This document shows, one piece after another, positions 28,327-36,698 of a DNA stretch of 64,000 nucleotides. Made by a program: the position numbers and the translations under genes. The number at the start of each line of letters is the position of its first letter. Position 1 is the first letter of the stretch. The notes under the pieces were generated by a model. It ran no database searches. It saw only the letters and a list, made by a program, of their open reading frames with translations, and was not told where the DNA came from. This DNA comes from Halioglobus japonicus. GTDB taxonomy: Bacteria > Pseudomonadota > Gammaproteobacteria > Pseudomonadales > Halieaceae. Where the stretch lies: NCBI RefSeq assembly GCF_001983995.1, contig NZ_CP019450.1, forward strand, positions 2,976,001 through 3,040,000, given 5' to 3'.

Positions 28327-28724
28327 GTGATGAAAAGCGTCGAGCCATCGGCGAAAGCACGATCAGGGATGTGTACGCGGGCGACATCGTCGTGCCCGCA
28401 GAAGGCTACCCTTTTACCGACATCATGCTCTCCACGCTGTTTGCGGAGATCTGGACCAGGGATGCCCTGTCGATGCGCGACAAGCGTATTCTCTTGCTCG
28501 GCATGATCGCCGCCCAGGGAGAAAAGGAGACCTTCAAGATTCAGACCAAAGCAGGCGTCAAACGCGGCGAACTCACCCCGGAAGACATGCGCGAACTGCA
28601 TCTGTTCATTGCCCAGTATTGCGGATACCCCAGGGCCGCTGCGATGCTGGGCCCGATGGAAGAAGGTATTTCCGAAGCTCAGCATGACATCAACAACAAC
28701 GACACCAGCGAGACGCCTTCATGA
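28323..28724 (+). CDS. Carboxymuconolactone decarboxylase-like (AhpD-type) protein
   Basis: This 133-residue all-helical protein fits the CMD family: RDKRILLLGMIAAQGEKETF and RGELTPEDMRELHLFIAQYCGYPRAAAM are the typical helices. It lacks the CxxC pair of AhpD peroxidase partners, having only the single cysteine in QYCGYP, so a decarboxylase or lactone-type role is more likely than redox. The ATG overlaps the MarR stop and the end overlaps the next gene by 4 bases, so regulator, CMD protein and hydroxylase form one operon. Confidence 0.85.
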   Translation: MSDEKRRAIGESTIRDVYAGDIVVPAEGYPFTDIMLSTLFAEIWTRDALSMRDKRILLLGMIAAQGEKETFKIQTKAGVKRGELTPEDMRELHLFIAQYCGYPRAAAMLGPMEEGISEAQHDINNNDTSETPS

Positions 28725-29473
28725 ATCTGACCTATCACTGGGAGGCGGCGCTCACCACCGTAGGCCTGGTTGTGCTGTTCACCTTCCTTGGCCAGAAACT
28801 GGCATTCTCCATTCCTGATATTGCCAGAGCGCGGAATGAAGACAGAACCCAGAACAAAAAGAAGTGGCGAGAAAAGGCACAGAAGTACCAGCATCGCGTG
28901 CCTACTTCACAGAAAATTGGCCTCGCATTTAACCTGGCCTTTTTCGTACTGATACTCCCGTTCATCGTGACACTGGAGCCTCAGTCGGTGTGGAAAATAC
29001 TGCTGGATGTTGTTCTGATCTTGATGATTTACGACTTCTTCTACTACCTGATGCACCGCTTTCTCTTTCACGGCCAGGGCTTTCTCAGGCGCGTACACGC
29101 CGTTCATCACCAGGCTCGAAGCAGGGTAAGCTCCATCGATTCCTATCTGCTGCATCCGGTAGAAATCTTCATGGGAATCGCACTGTTCTATATCGTGACA
29201 ACCAGCTATGCACTCGCAACAGGGCAGCCGTTCAACGCTGCTACTATCGTCATCACCACCCTGATCTACACGCAGCTAAACCAGATCAATCACTGCCGAA
29301 TCGACATTGACAAGCCTCTATGGAGAATGCTCGGCTGGATTGCCATCAGGCACGACGCGCATCATCTGGACATGCACAAGGGCAATTTCGCTACCATCAC
29401 CCTGCTGTATGACTGGATCTTCGGTACGTTGGAGACGCACCCCCTCGAGCAGAAATCAACGCCCCACCCATAG
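28721..29473 (+). CDS. Fatty acid hydroxylase / sterol desaturase family protein
   Basis: This 250-residue membrane protein has a di-iron histidine pattern: HRFLFH (near residue 110), HAVHHQARS (about 126) and HDAHHLDMH (about 211), between hydrophobic helices. The family hydroxylates or desaturates lipids, sterols or carotenoids using O2. It is the third gene of the MarR operon, so the substrate may be a hydrophobic compound sensed by that regulator. The N-terminal 80 residues include a charged stretch (KKKWREKAQKYQHR) facing the cytoplasm by inference. Confidence 0.87.
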   Translation: MNLTYHWEAALTTVGLVVLFTFLGQKLAFSIPDIARARNEDRTQNKKKWREKAQKYQHRVPTSQKIGLAFNLAFFVLILPFIVTLEPQSVWKILLDVVLILMIYDFFYYLMHRFLFHGQGFLRRVHAVHHQARSRVSSIDSYLLHPVEIFMGIALFYIVTTSYALATGQPFNAATIVITTLIYTQLNQINHCRIDIDKPLWRMLGWIAIRHDAHHLDMHKGNFATITLLYDWIFGTLETHPLEQKSTPHP

Positions 29474-29481
29474 GATGGGGC
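29461..29481. terminator. Weak hairpin between convergent genes
   Basis: GCCCCACCC and GGATGGGGC form a stem of eight pairs with one mismatch and a 3-base loop. It spans the stop of the hydroxylase gene and precedes the convergent isomerase stop. There is no good T-run, so termination is uncertain. Confidence 0.35.
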
Positions 29482-29488
29482 ACAGCGT

Positions 29489-30088
29489 TTACTTGTTAAG
29501 TTCTTCCTCAACCTGACCAAGACGCTCCTTACCAAAAAACATCTCATCGCCGACGAAGAACGTAGGCACGCCAAAGGCACCGCGATCAGCAGCGGCCTGG
29601 GTGTTGGCCTTGAGTGCATCTTTAACGGCATCGGTCTGAATCATCTCCAGCAGCTTGTCTGCGTCCAGCCCAGCGTCGCGCCAAACCTGGGCAACCACCT
29701 CGGGATCATCCATCTTCTTGTCCTGTTCCCACATGGCGGTGATCACCGCTTCAATGTATGCCTCTTGCACTCCGAGCTCAGTGGCGGCGACCAGACCGCG
29801 CATCACGGTAATGGTGTTCATGGGAAAATGGCTGTTAAACGCAAAGTCATCGAGACCGTGTTTTTCCTGAAAACGCTGGCTCTCCAGCATTTCGTAAGCC
29901 ATCTTGCCCTTCACGCCACCAAAGGCCACAAACGGCGCCTGATTGTCGGTAAGCTTGAACAGGCCACCCAGCAACACCGGCACGATCTCCATTTCGGCGC
30001 CTGTTCGCTCGAGAATACCCGGCAGCACCTTGTGACAGTAGTAGGCATTGGGGCTGGCAAAGTCGAACATGAATTCCAGTTTGGACAC
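29489..30088 (-). CDS. DsbA-family isomerase, 2-hydroxychromene-2-carboxylate isomerase-like
   Basis: This 199-residue thioredoxin-fold protein is of the kappa-GST/HCCA isomerase group. The N-terminal FDFASPNAYYCHKVLP replaces the CxxC of true DsbA, and GAFGVPTFFVGDEMFFGKERL is the conserved cis-proline block near the end. Members isomerise ring-cleavage intermediates of naphthalene-type compounds with glutathione. The protein is cytoplasmic, with no signal peptide. It is co-oriented with the SDR-like gene upstream (23 bases), and suggests aromatic or polycyclic substrate breakdown nearby. Confidence 0.85.
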   Translation of the reverse strand: MSKLEFMFDFASPNAYYCHKVLPGILERTGAEMEIVPVLLGGLFKLTDNQAPFVAFGGVKGKMAYEMLESQRFQEKHGLDDFAFNSHFPMNTITVMRGLVAATELGVQEAYIEAVITAMWEQDKKMDDPEVVAQVWRDAGLDADKLLEMIQTDAVKDALKANTQAAADRGAFGVPTFFVGDEMFFGKERLGQVEEELNK

Positions 30089-30111
30089 AACGTTTCCTCG
30101 TTATCGAAAGT

Positions 30112-30870
30112 TTAAGCGTGATTCCACCAGGCGACATCGCTGTGGGCGCGCAAATCAAGTTCGTGCGTCCAGGCGGAGCGGTGCTGGTGGGCGATATGAA
30201 AGTAAGTCTCGGCCATTTCCGAGGGCTGCATCAGGTTGTAGTCAGGAGCATCGCGCAGGGCCTGGAAAGCTTCAGCGCCCAACATCTTGCCGAGCGTATC
30301 AGGCGCGTCGACCGCTCCATCGACAAGAATATGCGCCACGTGCACGCCCTGCGAGGCGTACTGGGCGTTCAGTGTCTGGCATAGCATACGCCTGCCACCC
30401 ATCGCTGCCGCATGGGAATGCTGCCCTGCGTTCCCGCGCACCGCTGCAGTGGCAGAGGTGACCAGAATACTGCCCTTGCACCGTTGAGCCATCAATGGAC
30501 ACAGCACCGACGCCAGGCGGAACAAGCCAAAAGTGCCGAGGCGCCAGCCAAGTTCGAAGGCTTTATAACTGGTTTCCTCGAGCGAGCGATTGCCGATCTG
30601 CGCACCCAGGTTATAAAGCGCCACCTCAATGGGCCCATGCTCCGCTTCCACAGCCGCCACGCACTCTTCAATACTGTCTTCCGTCGCCGCATTTAGTAAT
30701 CGACCGCTCGCTGAGCCACCAGCGGCTTCGATGTCACGCACCATCGCTTGCAAGCCCTCCTCGTCACTGCGACGACACAACACCACATGGTAGCCGGCGG
30801 CGGCAAACCGCTTTCCGACATTCCCGCCAATACCGGCTCCCGCACCAATAATCAGACAAACTGGCTTCAT
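30112..30870 (-). CDS. SDR-fold protein lacking the usual catalytic residues
   Basis: This protein of about 252 residues has an intact cofactor motif GAGAGIG near the N-terminus, so NAD(P) binding is likely. The normal NNAG is YNLGAQ. In the active-site region the serine is kept (TSATAA), but the expected lysine position reads M (HSHAAAMGGRRM) and no tyrosine is present. The protein may be a non-catalytic or altered SDR. The ATG at 30870 (MKPVCL) is used; 30876 is an alternative. It is divergent from an HxlR gene across two strong operators. Confidence 0.8.
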   Translation of the reverse strand: MKPVCLIIGAGAGIGGNVGKRFAAAGYHVVLCRRSDEEGLQAMVRDIEAAGGSASGRLLNAATEDSIEECVAAVEAEHGPIEVALYNLGAQIGNRSLEETSYKAFELGWRLGTFGLFRLASVLCPLMAQRCKGSILVTSATAAVRGNAGQHSHAAAMGGRRMLCQTLNAQYASQGVHVAHILVDGAVDAPDTLGKMLGAEAFQALRDAPDYNLMQPSEMAETYFHIAHQHRSAWTHELDLRAHSDVAWWNHA

Positions 30871-30896
30871 GAACACTCCTCCGCTGTGCGCAATAT

Positions 30897-30944
30897 GGTT
30901 GCATGATGCAACTTATTCGAGTTGCAAGGTTGCATCATGCAACC
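30897..30944. promoter_or_regulatory. Double palindromic operator between the SDR-like gene and HxlR gene
   Basis: Site 1 is GGTTGCATGATGCAAC (30897-30912) and site 2 is GGTTGCATCATGCAACC (30928-30944). Each is a palindrome with 7-base halves GTTGCAT/ATGCAAC around one central base, and the two are inverted copies of each other. Their centres are 31 bases apart, about three helical turns, so two dimers would sit on one DNA face. A further half-site ATGCAA follows at about 30950. The most likely binder is the adjacent HxlR protein. Confidence 0.7.
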
Positions 30945-30986
30945 GTATTATGCAAGCCACTCCGCGAAGAAACTGTTGGACGGCCT

Positions 30987-31442
30987 GTGAAATACAAAAC
31001 CTTCGACCACATGAACTGCTCCCTGGCGCAGACGCTGAATATCATCGGCGAGCGCTGGACACTGCTGATACTGCGCGACTCTTTCTTTGGTTCAAAGCGG
31101 TTCGCCCAGTTCGAGCGCAACCTGGGCATATCCAAAAACATTCTCACCGCCCGGCTCAATACGCTGGTGGAGGAAGGCATTCTCACGCGCCGGACTTCTA
31201 AAGAAGATGGTCGCACCGACTATGTGCTCACCGAGCAGGGACTGGAGTTACAACCTGTGCTCCTGTCGATGACCCACTGGGGCGACAAGCATCGCCCGCA
31301 CCCGCGCGGCGAACGCGTGACGTTTGTCGATCGCGAAACCGGCCGACCGATCCAGAAAATGGGCGTCAGAGGTGAAGACGGCCGCCTGCTGGCGCCGCGC
31401 GATATCCGCGCCACGGCCGGGCCGGGCCTCGAAACAGACTGA
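30987..31442 (+). CDS. HxlR-family transcriptional regulator
   Basis: This winged-helix regulator of about 151 residues has CSLAQTLNIIGERWTLLILRD, then KRFAQFERNLGISKNILTARLNTLVEEGIL with the recognition helix, and a wing RRTSKEDGRTDYVLT. I prefer the GTG at 30987 (VKYKTFDHMNC) because HxlR proteins begin close to that point; the open frame from 30903 runs through the operator sites. Its own promoter region carries two copies of GTTGCAT-N-ATGCAAC. Downstream on the same strand are a crotonase and an amidohydrolase. Confidence 0.87.
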   Translation: MKYKTFDHMNCSLAQTLNIIGERWTLLILRDSFFGSKRFAQFERNLGISKNILTARLNTLVEEGILTRRTSKEDGRTDYVLTEQGLELQPVLLSMTHWGDKHRPHPRGERVTFVDRETGRPIQKMGVRGEDGRLLAPRDIRATAGPGLETD

Positions 31443-31540
31443 CGGGACTTGCTGCTTAAGCGGCCCCGGAGTTAACACTGTAAACATTGGCGATAATCGC
31501 TATACTCAATCCAAACATAATCACCTGCCTGGAGTTTTCC

Positions 31541-32365
31541 ATGTCCGAACTTGTCACCATTACCATCGACAACCACGTCGCCGACGTACGCCTGAACCGT
31601 CCGGAAAAAATGAACGCCCTGAGTTGGGATATGTTCGACGCAATTACCACAGCGGCCAGGGAACTCGCGGCGAACCGCGAGGTGCGCGCCGTAGTCCTGT
31701 CCGGAGAAGGCAAGGGATTTTGTGCGGGCATGGACCTGGAGAACTTCAGCGGCGGTATGGGCAACGACCCGTTCGGCAACGGCCGCGGTGATAGCCATCC
31801 AAATTACTACCAGGCGCCCGCCTACCTCTGGAAAGCCATTCCGGCGCCGGTGATCTGTGCAGTGCACGGGGCGGCCTATGGCGGTGGCTTCCAGATTGCA
31901 CTAGGAGCCGATATCCGCATCGCCCACCCGGGCTCGAAATTCTCACTGATGGAGATCAAATGGGGCATGATCCCGGACATGTCCGCCTCGCAAACCCTGC
32001 GCGATCTGGTGCGCGTCGACGTTGCCAAGGAACTGTCTTATACCGGTCGGGTTGTCGGCGGAGAAGAAGCACACTCACTGGGCCTGGTAACTCGCCTGAG
32101 TGACACCCCCTATGAAGACGCCATGGCCATGGCGCGCGAAATTGCCGTGAAAAACCCGGATGCCGTTGCCCGCAGCAAATACATGTTCGAAACCACTTGG
32201 CGAGACAGCAGCGTAGACGGCCTCGCCGAAGAGCAGCGTCTGCAGACCCCCATACTTGGCCGGCCCAATCAGGTGGAATCAGTCATGGCCGCGCTGGAAG
32301 GTCGCGAACCCAGCTTCAGCGACCGCGCCTTTGGCGATTTCTCCGAACTCGCCAAAGAGGCCTGA
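31541..32365 (+). CDS. Enoyl-CoA hydratase/isomerase (crotonase) family protein
   Basis: This 274-residue crotonase has the oxyanion block GEGKGFCAGMDLENF and the core VHGAAYGGGFQIALGADIRIA. The position of the first hydratase glutamate reads Gln (GGFQIAL), while the second region keeps E in SLMEIKWG, so simple enoyl-CoA hydration is doubtful and isomerase or hydrolase chemistry is possible. The ATG at 31541 has a TGGAG site; the open frame from 31487 is not needed. It is followed 3 bases later by an amidohydrolase. Confidence 0.88.
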   Translation: MSELVTITIDNHVADVRLNRPEKMNALSWDMFDAITTAARELAANREVRAVVLSGEGKGFCAGMDLENFSGGMGNDPFGNGRGDSHPNYYQAPAYLWKAIPAPVICAVHGAAYGGGFQIALGADIRIAHPGSKFSLMEIKWGMIPDMSASQTLRDLVRVDVAKELSYTGRVVGGEEAHSLGLVTRLSDTPYEDAMAMAREIAVKNPDAVARSKYMFETTWRDSSVDGLAEEQRLQTPILGRPNQVESVMAALEGREPSFSDRAFGDFSELAKEA

Positions 32366-32368
32366 TGC

Positions 32369-33175
32369 GTGGCTGCCATTGATGTCTGGGCACAGCAACC
32401 CAACCCCCACTTCCTGTCCCAGCCTTACTTTGATTCGCTCAAACGCTGGACTGGCGAGGACCTGACCGACATTCCGCCGGAGTTCCTCATCGGCTGTATG
32501 GACAAGGCCGACGTGGGCCACGCGCTGCTGTCGGCGTGGTACGGTCCCCAGGGGCCGCTGATCTCCAACGAGCAGGTCCTGGAAATGATCCAGGCATACC
32601 CCGGCCGTTTCTCTGGCCTCGCCTCTGCAGATCTGCGCGACCCCGTCGCCGCCGTTACCACCCTGCGTAAGTATGTCACCGAGCACGGCTTCAAGGGTCT
32701 GCGTCTCATCCAGTGGTTGTGGGAACTGCCCTCCACCCACGCGCTCTACTATCCACTCCTGGCCGCCTGCGTGGAGCTCGACGTGCCCGTCTGCCTGCAG
32801 GTCGGGCACACCGGGCCGCTACTCAGCTCTGAATCAGGGCGTCCCGCTCACATCGAGCGAATGGCGCTGGATTTTCCGGACCTAAAGATTATCGGAGGCC
32901 ACATCGGCTATCCGTGGCATGTCGAGATGATTGCTGTCGCGACGAAATTCCCCAACGTTTATATCGACACCTCTGCTTACGTTCCCAAACGCTATCCCCG
33001 GGAACTGGTGGAGTACATGCAGGGGCATGGCAAGCACAAGGTAATGTTCGGCACCAACTACCCGATGATTACACCCGACAGGGCCATGGCCCAGCTCGAT
33101 CTGCTCGAGTTGAGTGATGATGTGCGCGACTTGTTTCTGGAAGGCAATGCCCGCCGCGTGTTTAATCTCGACTAG
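32369..33175 (+). CDS. Amidohydrolase-2 family metal hydrolase/decarboxylase
   Basis: This 268-residue TIM-barrel protein resembles the ACMSD/gamma-resorcylate decarboxylase group. Visible blocks are GLRLIQWLWELPSTHALYYPL, VCLQVGHTG, IIGGHIGYPWHVEMI and KVMFGTNYPMITPDRA, with histidines placed as metal ligands. The N-terminus starts AAIDVWAQQPNPHF rather than the usual D-x-H-x-H, so one metal site may be altered. The GTG start is 3 bases after the crotonase stop. It may decarboxylate or hydrolyse a ring-derived acid in this cluster. Confidence 0.83.
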   Translation: MAAIDVWAQQPNPHFLSQPYFDSLKRWTGEDLTDIPPEFLIGCMDKADVGHALLSAWYGPQGPLISNEQVLEMIQAYPGRFSGLASADLRDPVAAVTTLRKYVTEHGFKGLRLIQWLWELPSTHALYYPLLAACVELDVPVCLQVGHTGPLLSSESGRPAHIERMALDFPDLKIIGGHIGYPWHVEMIAVATKFPNVYIDTSAYVPKRYPRELVEYMQGHGKHKVMFGTNYPMITPDRAMAQLDLLELSDDVRDLFLEGNARRVFNLD

Positions 33176-33543
33176 TGGCGATGTTGATCGAACAAAATAG
33201 GATTGCCATCCGGGTCATGCACCAGGAAAAATCCGGCACCGCCGTCTGACGTAACCACCTGATCGATCTGGACGCCCTGCGCTTGCAGATGTGCCTGCCA
33301 CTCGCGCACATCCGTAAACGCAGGCGCATCCTGACCAGACTGATCCCAACCGGGGTTAAACGTCAGGGTATTCAATTCGAACATACCCTGGAACAAACCG
33401 ATCACATGCTCACCGTGTTTAAGCATGAGAAAGTTGTGCTCGGCTGCGCCGCCAAACACCTCAAAACCCAGCTTTTCGTAAAACTCCCGTGAGGCCGCAA
33501 GATTCTTCACGGCCAGACTGATTGAGAAAGCGCCTGTATGCAT
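33172..33543 (-). CDS. VOC-superfamily (glyoxalase/bleomycin-resistance-like) protein
   Basis: This 123-residue protein has one vicinal-oxygen-chelate domain of two beta-alpha-beta-beta-beta modules: ISLAVKNLAASREFYEKLGFEVFGG and, at the C-terminus, GGAGFFLVHDPDGNPILFDQH. Such proteins are lyases, dioxygenases or binding proteins. The gene is alone on this strand and converges on the amidohydrolase, overlapping it by 4 bases. The function is not predictable further. Confidence 0.85.
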   Translation of the reverse strand: MHTGAFSISLAVKNLAASREFYEKLGFEVFGGAAEHNFLMLKHGEHVIGLFQGMFELNTLTFNPGWDQSGQDAPAFTDVREWQAHLQAQGVQIDQVVTSDGGAGFFLVHDPDGNPILFDQHRH

Positions 33544-33644
33544 AGGGTTCTCCCGTTGTGCTTATTCGCTGTTAGCAAGCATAGACCAAGCGCTGCCAAG
33601 CCACGCGGCTTTAGGCTATGCTAGTGCCGTCTTCTGCAAAGGAA

Positions 33645-35066
33645 ATGCCTGTGAACAAACACATCTCGACGCTGGCCGCGCTGGGGGCCAGCGCGTTACT
33701 CACCCTTGCCGGCTGTTCATCTGACCAACCCGAGGAACAGACCGAAGCCTGGTCTCCCGAAAACCCCTTCCCGTCCACCTACCAGGTGCCGGACAGCCCA
33801 CCGCTGCTGGTTCGCTCGGCGAGTGTTTATTCCGGCACCGGAGAGCAACTCGAGGGCGTGGACGTGCTGGTGCAGGACGGCAAGTTCGTCGCTATTGGCG
33901 AAGATCTCGACCCCCCCCGCGGCGCCACCGTCATTGACGCCGAAGGCAAATGGCTCACCCCGGGCTTGATCGACGTGCACAGCCACATGGGCGTCTATCC
34001 CTCTCCGGCAACGGACAACCACGCCGATGGCAACGAGATGACCGCCCCGGTGACTGCCCAGGTGTGGGCAGAACATTCCATCTGGCCGCAGGACCCACAG
34101 TGGGAAAAAGCTCTCGCCGGCGGCGTGACGACCGCTTTAATCCTGCCGGGCTCAGGCAACCTGATTGGCGGCCGCGGGGTCACAGTAAAGAACATCCGCT
34201 CAACGACCGTACAGGGGATGAAGTTCCCGGGCGCGCCCTACGCCCTGAAGATGGCCTGCGGCGAAAACCCCAAGCGGGTCTATGGCGAACGCAATCAACT
34301 GCCCTCTACCCGCATGGGTAACATGGCGGCGTTCCGCCAGGCCTGGGCCGAGGCCGCGGAATACAAAATCGAGTGGGACACTTACCATGCCGCACTTGAA
34401 AGTGGCGACAACTCGGCTGAGGCGCCAGAACGCGACCTGAAGCTCGACACGCTGATGGAGGTACTCAACGGCAATATCCGCATCCACAACCACTGCTACC
34501 GCGCGGACGAAATGGCACAGATGATGGATATGGCTCGCGAGTTCGACTACAAGATCACTGCCTTTCATCACGCCATCGAAGCTTACAAACTGGCACCGCA
34601 ATTGGCGGACGCCGATATTTGTGCCGTGGTGTGGGCAGACTGGTGGGGCTTTAAGCAGGAGGCCTTTGATATGGTCAGGGAAAACCTGGCACTGCTGGAG
34701 AAAGCCGGGGCCTGCGCCATTATCCACTCTGATGACGCCTTCCAGGTACAGCGACTCAACCAGGAGGTAGCCAAGGCCTACTCCGCGGCACGACGCATGG
34801 GCATGGATATGACCCGCGGCGAAGCCATGCGCTGGCTCACGCTAAACGCCGCGACATCGCTGGGGCTGGCCGACCAGATCGGCTCTATCGAAGCCGGCAA
34901 AAATGCAGACCTGGTGCTGTGGACTGAGGACCCCTTCAGCGTCTACGCACTGGCCGAGAAGGTGTGGATCGATGGCGCGCTGACGTACGACCTTAACAAC
35001 CCGTCGGTCGCGGGCACCAGCGATTTCAATATCGGCATTATCAACCCTGAGGAGAACCGCCCATGA
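33645..35066 (+). CDS. Amidohydrolase lipoprotein (imidazolonepropionase-like)
   Basis: This periplasmic, lipid-anchored metal hydrolase has about 473 residues. The signal ends with the lipobox LTLAGC. The metal-binding DVHSHMG follows LTPGLI, and later HHAIEAYK and HSDDAFQ supply further ligands. The C-terminal ADLVLWTEDPFSVYA is typical of imidazolonepropionase-like amidohydrolases. The ATG at 33645 is close to an AAAGGA site; a GTG at 33651 is an alternative. The end overlaps the next, related gene by 4 bases (ATGA). The substrate is unknown, perhaps a peptide or cyclic amide. Confidence 0.87.
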   Translation: MPVNKHISTLAALGASALLTLAGCSSDQPEEQTEAWSPENPFPSTYQVPDSPPLLVRSASVYSGTGEQLEGVDVLVQDGKFVAIGEDLDPPRGATVIDAEGKWLTPGLIDVHSHMGVYPSPATDNHADGNEMTAPVTAQVWAEHSIWPQDPQWEKALAGGVTTALILPGSGNLIGGRGVTVKNIRSTTVQGMKFPGAPYALKMACGENPKRVYGERNQLPSTRMGNMAAFRQAWAEAAEYKIEWDTYHAALESGDNSAEAPERDLKLDTLMEVLNGNIRIHNHCYRADEMAQMMDMAREFDYKITAFHHAIEAYKLAPQLADADICAVVWADWWGFKQEAFDMVRENLALLEKAGACAIIHSDDAFQVQRLNQEVAKAYSAARRMGMDMTRGEAMRWLTLNAATSLGLADQIGSIEAGKNADLVLWTEDPFSVYALAEKVWIDGALTYDLNNPSVAGTSDFNIGIINPEENRP

Positions 35067-36330
35067 ATAACGCTATGCGCAACATACTGGCTCTGGCGGC
35101 ACTCTCTCTCGCCAGCGCCGCGCACGCCGAAACCGTGCTTATCCAGAACACCACGGTCGACACCATGAGCGACGCCGGCCAACTCATCCAGACCGACGTG
35201 CTGGTCGTCGACGGCAGGGTTGCCGCCATAGGTCGCGACCTCGACAGCACTGATGCCCGGATCATAGACGGCACAGACAAGCGCCTCACCCCGGGGGTAT
35301 TCAATGCGATGACGCAAATGGGGGTTGTCGAGATCGACGCCGTCCACGAAACCTACGATGCCACCGCCGAAGGCGTTGATTACTCCGCGTCGCTGGCCAT
35401 CATCGACGCATTCAATCCCAACAGCACGGTTATTCCGCAGAACCGGATTCACGGATTAACCCGCGCCCTGGTGGCTCCCAGCGCCAGTGACACCCTGTTT
35501 GCAGGCCAGGTGTCTATCGTCAATCTCTCCGGCAAGTCCGGGGGCAGTATTGAGCAACAAAGTGTCGGCGTACTGGTGAACTACAACGAATATGCCAAGG
35601 GTGTAGCAGGTGGCTCACGAGCGGCAGCACTGGCCAGCATTCGCCGGCCCTGAACGACGCCCAGCACTTCGCTGACAAGCGCCGTCAATACGCCGCAGGC
35701 GAAGGCCGAGAACTCAGCCTTCCCGCTGATGATCTCGACGCGCTACTGCCGGTATTGCAGGGCGAAGAGTACCTGTTCGTCAAAGTGAGCCGGGCCAGCG
35801 ACATTCTGAAAATTCTCGAGGTGGGTGAGAGCTACAACCTGCGCATGATTCTTGTCGGCGCGCAGGAGGGCTGGATGGTGGCTGACGCCATCGCCGAGGC
35901 AGGCACGCCGGTCATCATCGATCCCACAGAGAACCTCCCGGAGCAATTCCAGACGCTCGGTGCCAGGTTGGAAAACCCGGCGCTATTGCACGCCGCAGGT
36001 GTCGACATCATGTTTACCGGGATGGGCTGGCAGAACACCCACAACGCCTACCTGGTCACCCAGTGTGCGGGGGTGGCTGTTGCCCATGGCCTGCCTTATG
36101 AGGCAGCAATGGCGGCGCTTTTCAGTACGCCATCAACGGTATTCTCGCTGGACAACAGCGGCAGAATCGCGGCTGATATGCCCGCAGACATGGTGCTGTG
36201 GAGTGGCGACCCGCTGGAACTGGTGCGCGAGGCGGAACTGGTGTTTGTTGCGGGCGAACAGGTGCCGATGGTGAGCCGCTCTACCCGACTGCGAGACAAG
36301 TATCTGGCGAAGAACAGCGAACAGGATTAA
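35063..36330 (+). pseudogene. Second amidohydrolase, exported, frameshifted in this sequence
   Basis: This gene begins with a signal peptide (MNNAMRNILALAALSLASAAHAE-like, 23 residues) and aligns with its upstream neighbour. The first frame ends at 35653 after LASIRRP. The second frame continues from 35647 (ALNDAQHF...) to 36330 with VLVGAQEGWMVADAI and ADMVLWSGDPLELV. One G added to CGGCCC (about 35645-35650) restores a single protein of about 422 residues. The metal motif after LTPG reads FNAMTQMG instead of HxH, so even the intact product may lack hydrolase activity. This is either a base-call gap or a recent mutation. Confidence 0.85.
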
Positions 36331-36438
36331 TACGGTGAGTTTGGGCAGGCCCTCCCTCCCTGGAAGGCCTGGTTTCCAAGACGCCAGACCTATCCGTGGA
36401 ATAGCGGCTGGAACTGTGAGCAGCAAGCGCTGCGCGAA

Positions 36439-36540
36439 CTAGAACGTACCGAAAAGACCGATGAGGGCCGCGCAGACGAAAAAGGCGCTGGCAATCCACA
36501 CTTCGTCAATTTGCTCTGACCAGTTTGTCAGCTTGGACAT
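36439..36540 (-). CDS. Small single-helix membrane protein (33 residues)
   Basis: This very short gene has a perfect GGAGG site 5 bases before its ATG at 36540. The product begins MSKLTNWSEQIDEVWIASAF, continues as a hydrophobic helix (FFVCAALIGLF) and ends GTF. A charged amphipathic head of about 14 residues followed by one membrane helix is typical of small membrane proteins that regulate or stabilise larger complexes. It stands alone in the 368-base gap between the amidohydrolases and the hisA-like gene. No family is recognised. Confidence 0.6.
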   Translation of the reverse strand: MSKLTNWSEQIDEVWIASAFFVCAALIGLFGTF

Positions 36541-36664
36541 GATGGCCTCCGGGCTGCGCGATACAATGGCGCTAGTTGTACCAAATCGAATGCACGCGGC
36601 CTATTACCGGCCATTACCGGTACGTTTTTTCGCTATGAGCGCTCAATAGCTTATAAGGAAACGC

Positions 36665-36670
36665 TATAAT
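36665..36670 (+). promoter_or_regulatory. Possible -10 box before the hisA-like gene
   Basis: A consensus TATAAT lies 29 bases before the GTG start. The spaced -35 region is poor. Further up, two direct copies of ATTACCGG (36603-36610 and 36613-36620) one helical turn apart could be an activator site. Confidence 0.35.
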
Positions 36671-36698
36671 CAGTCCGGCATACCAATGGAACACAACC

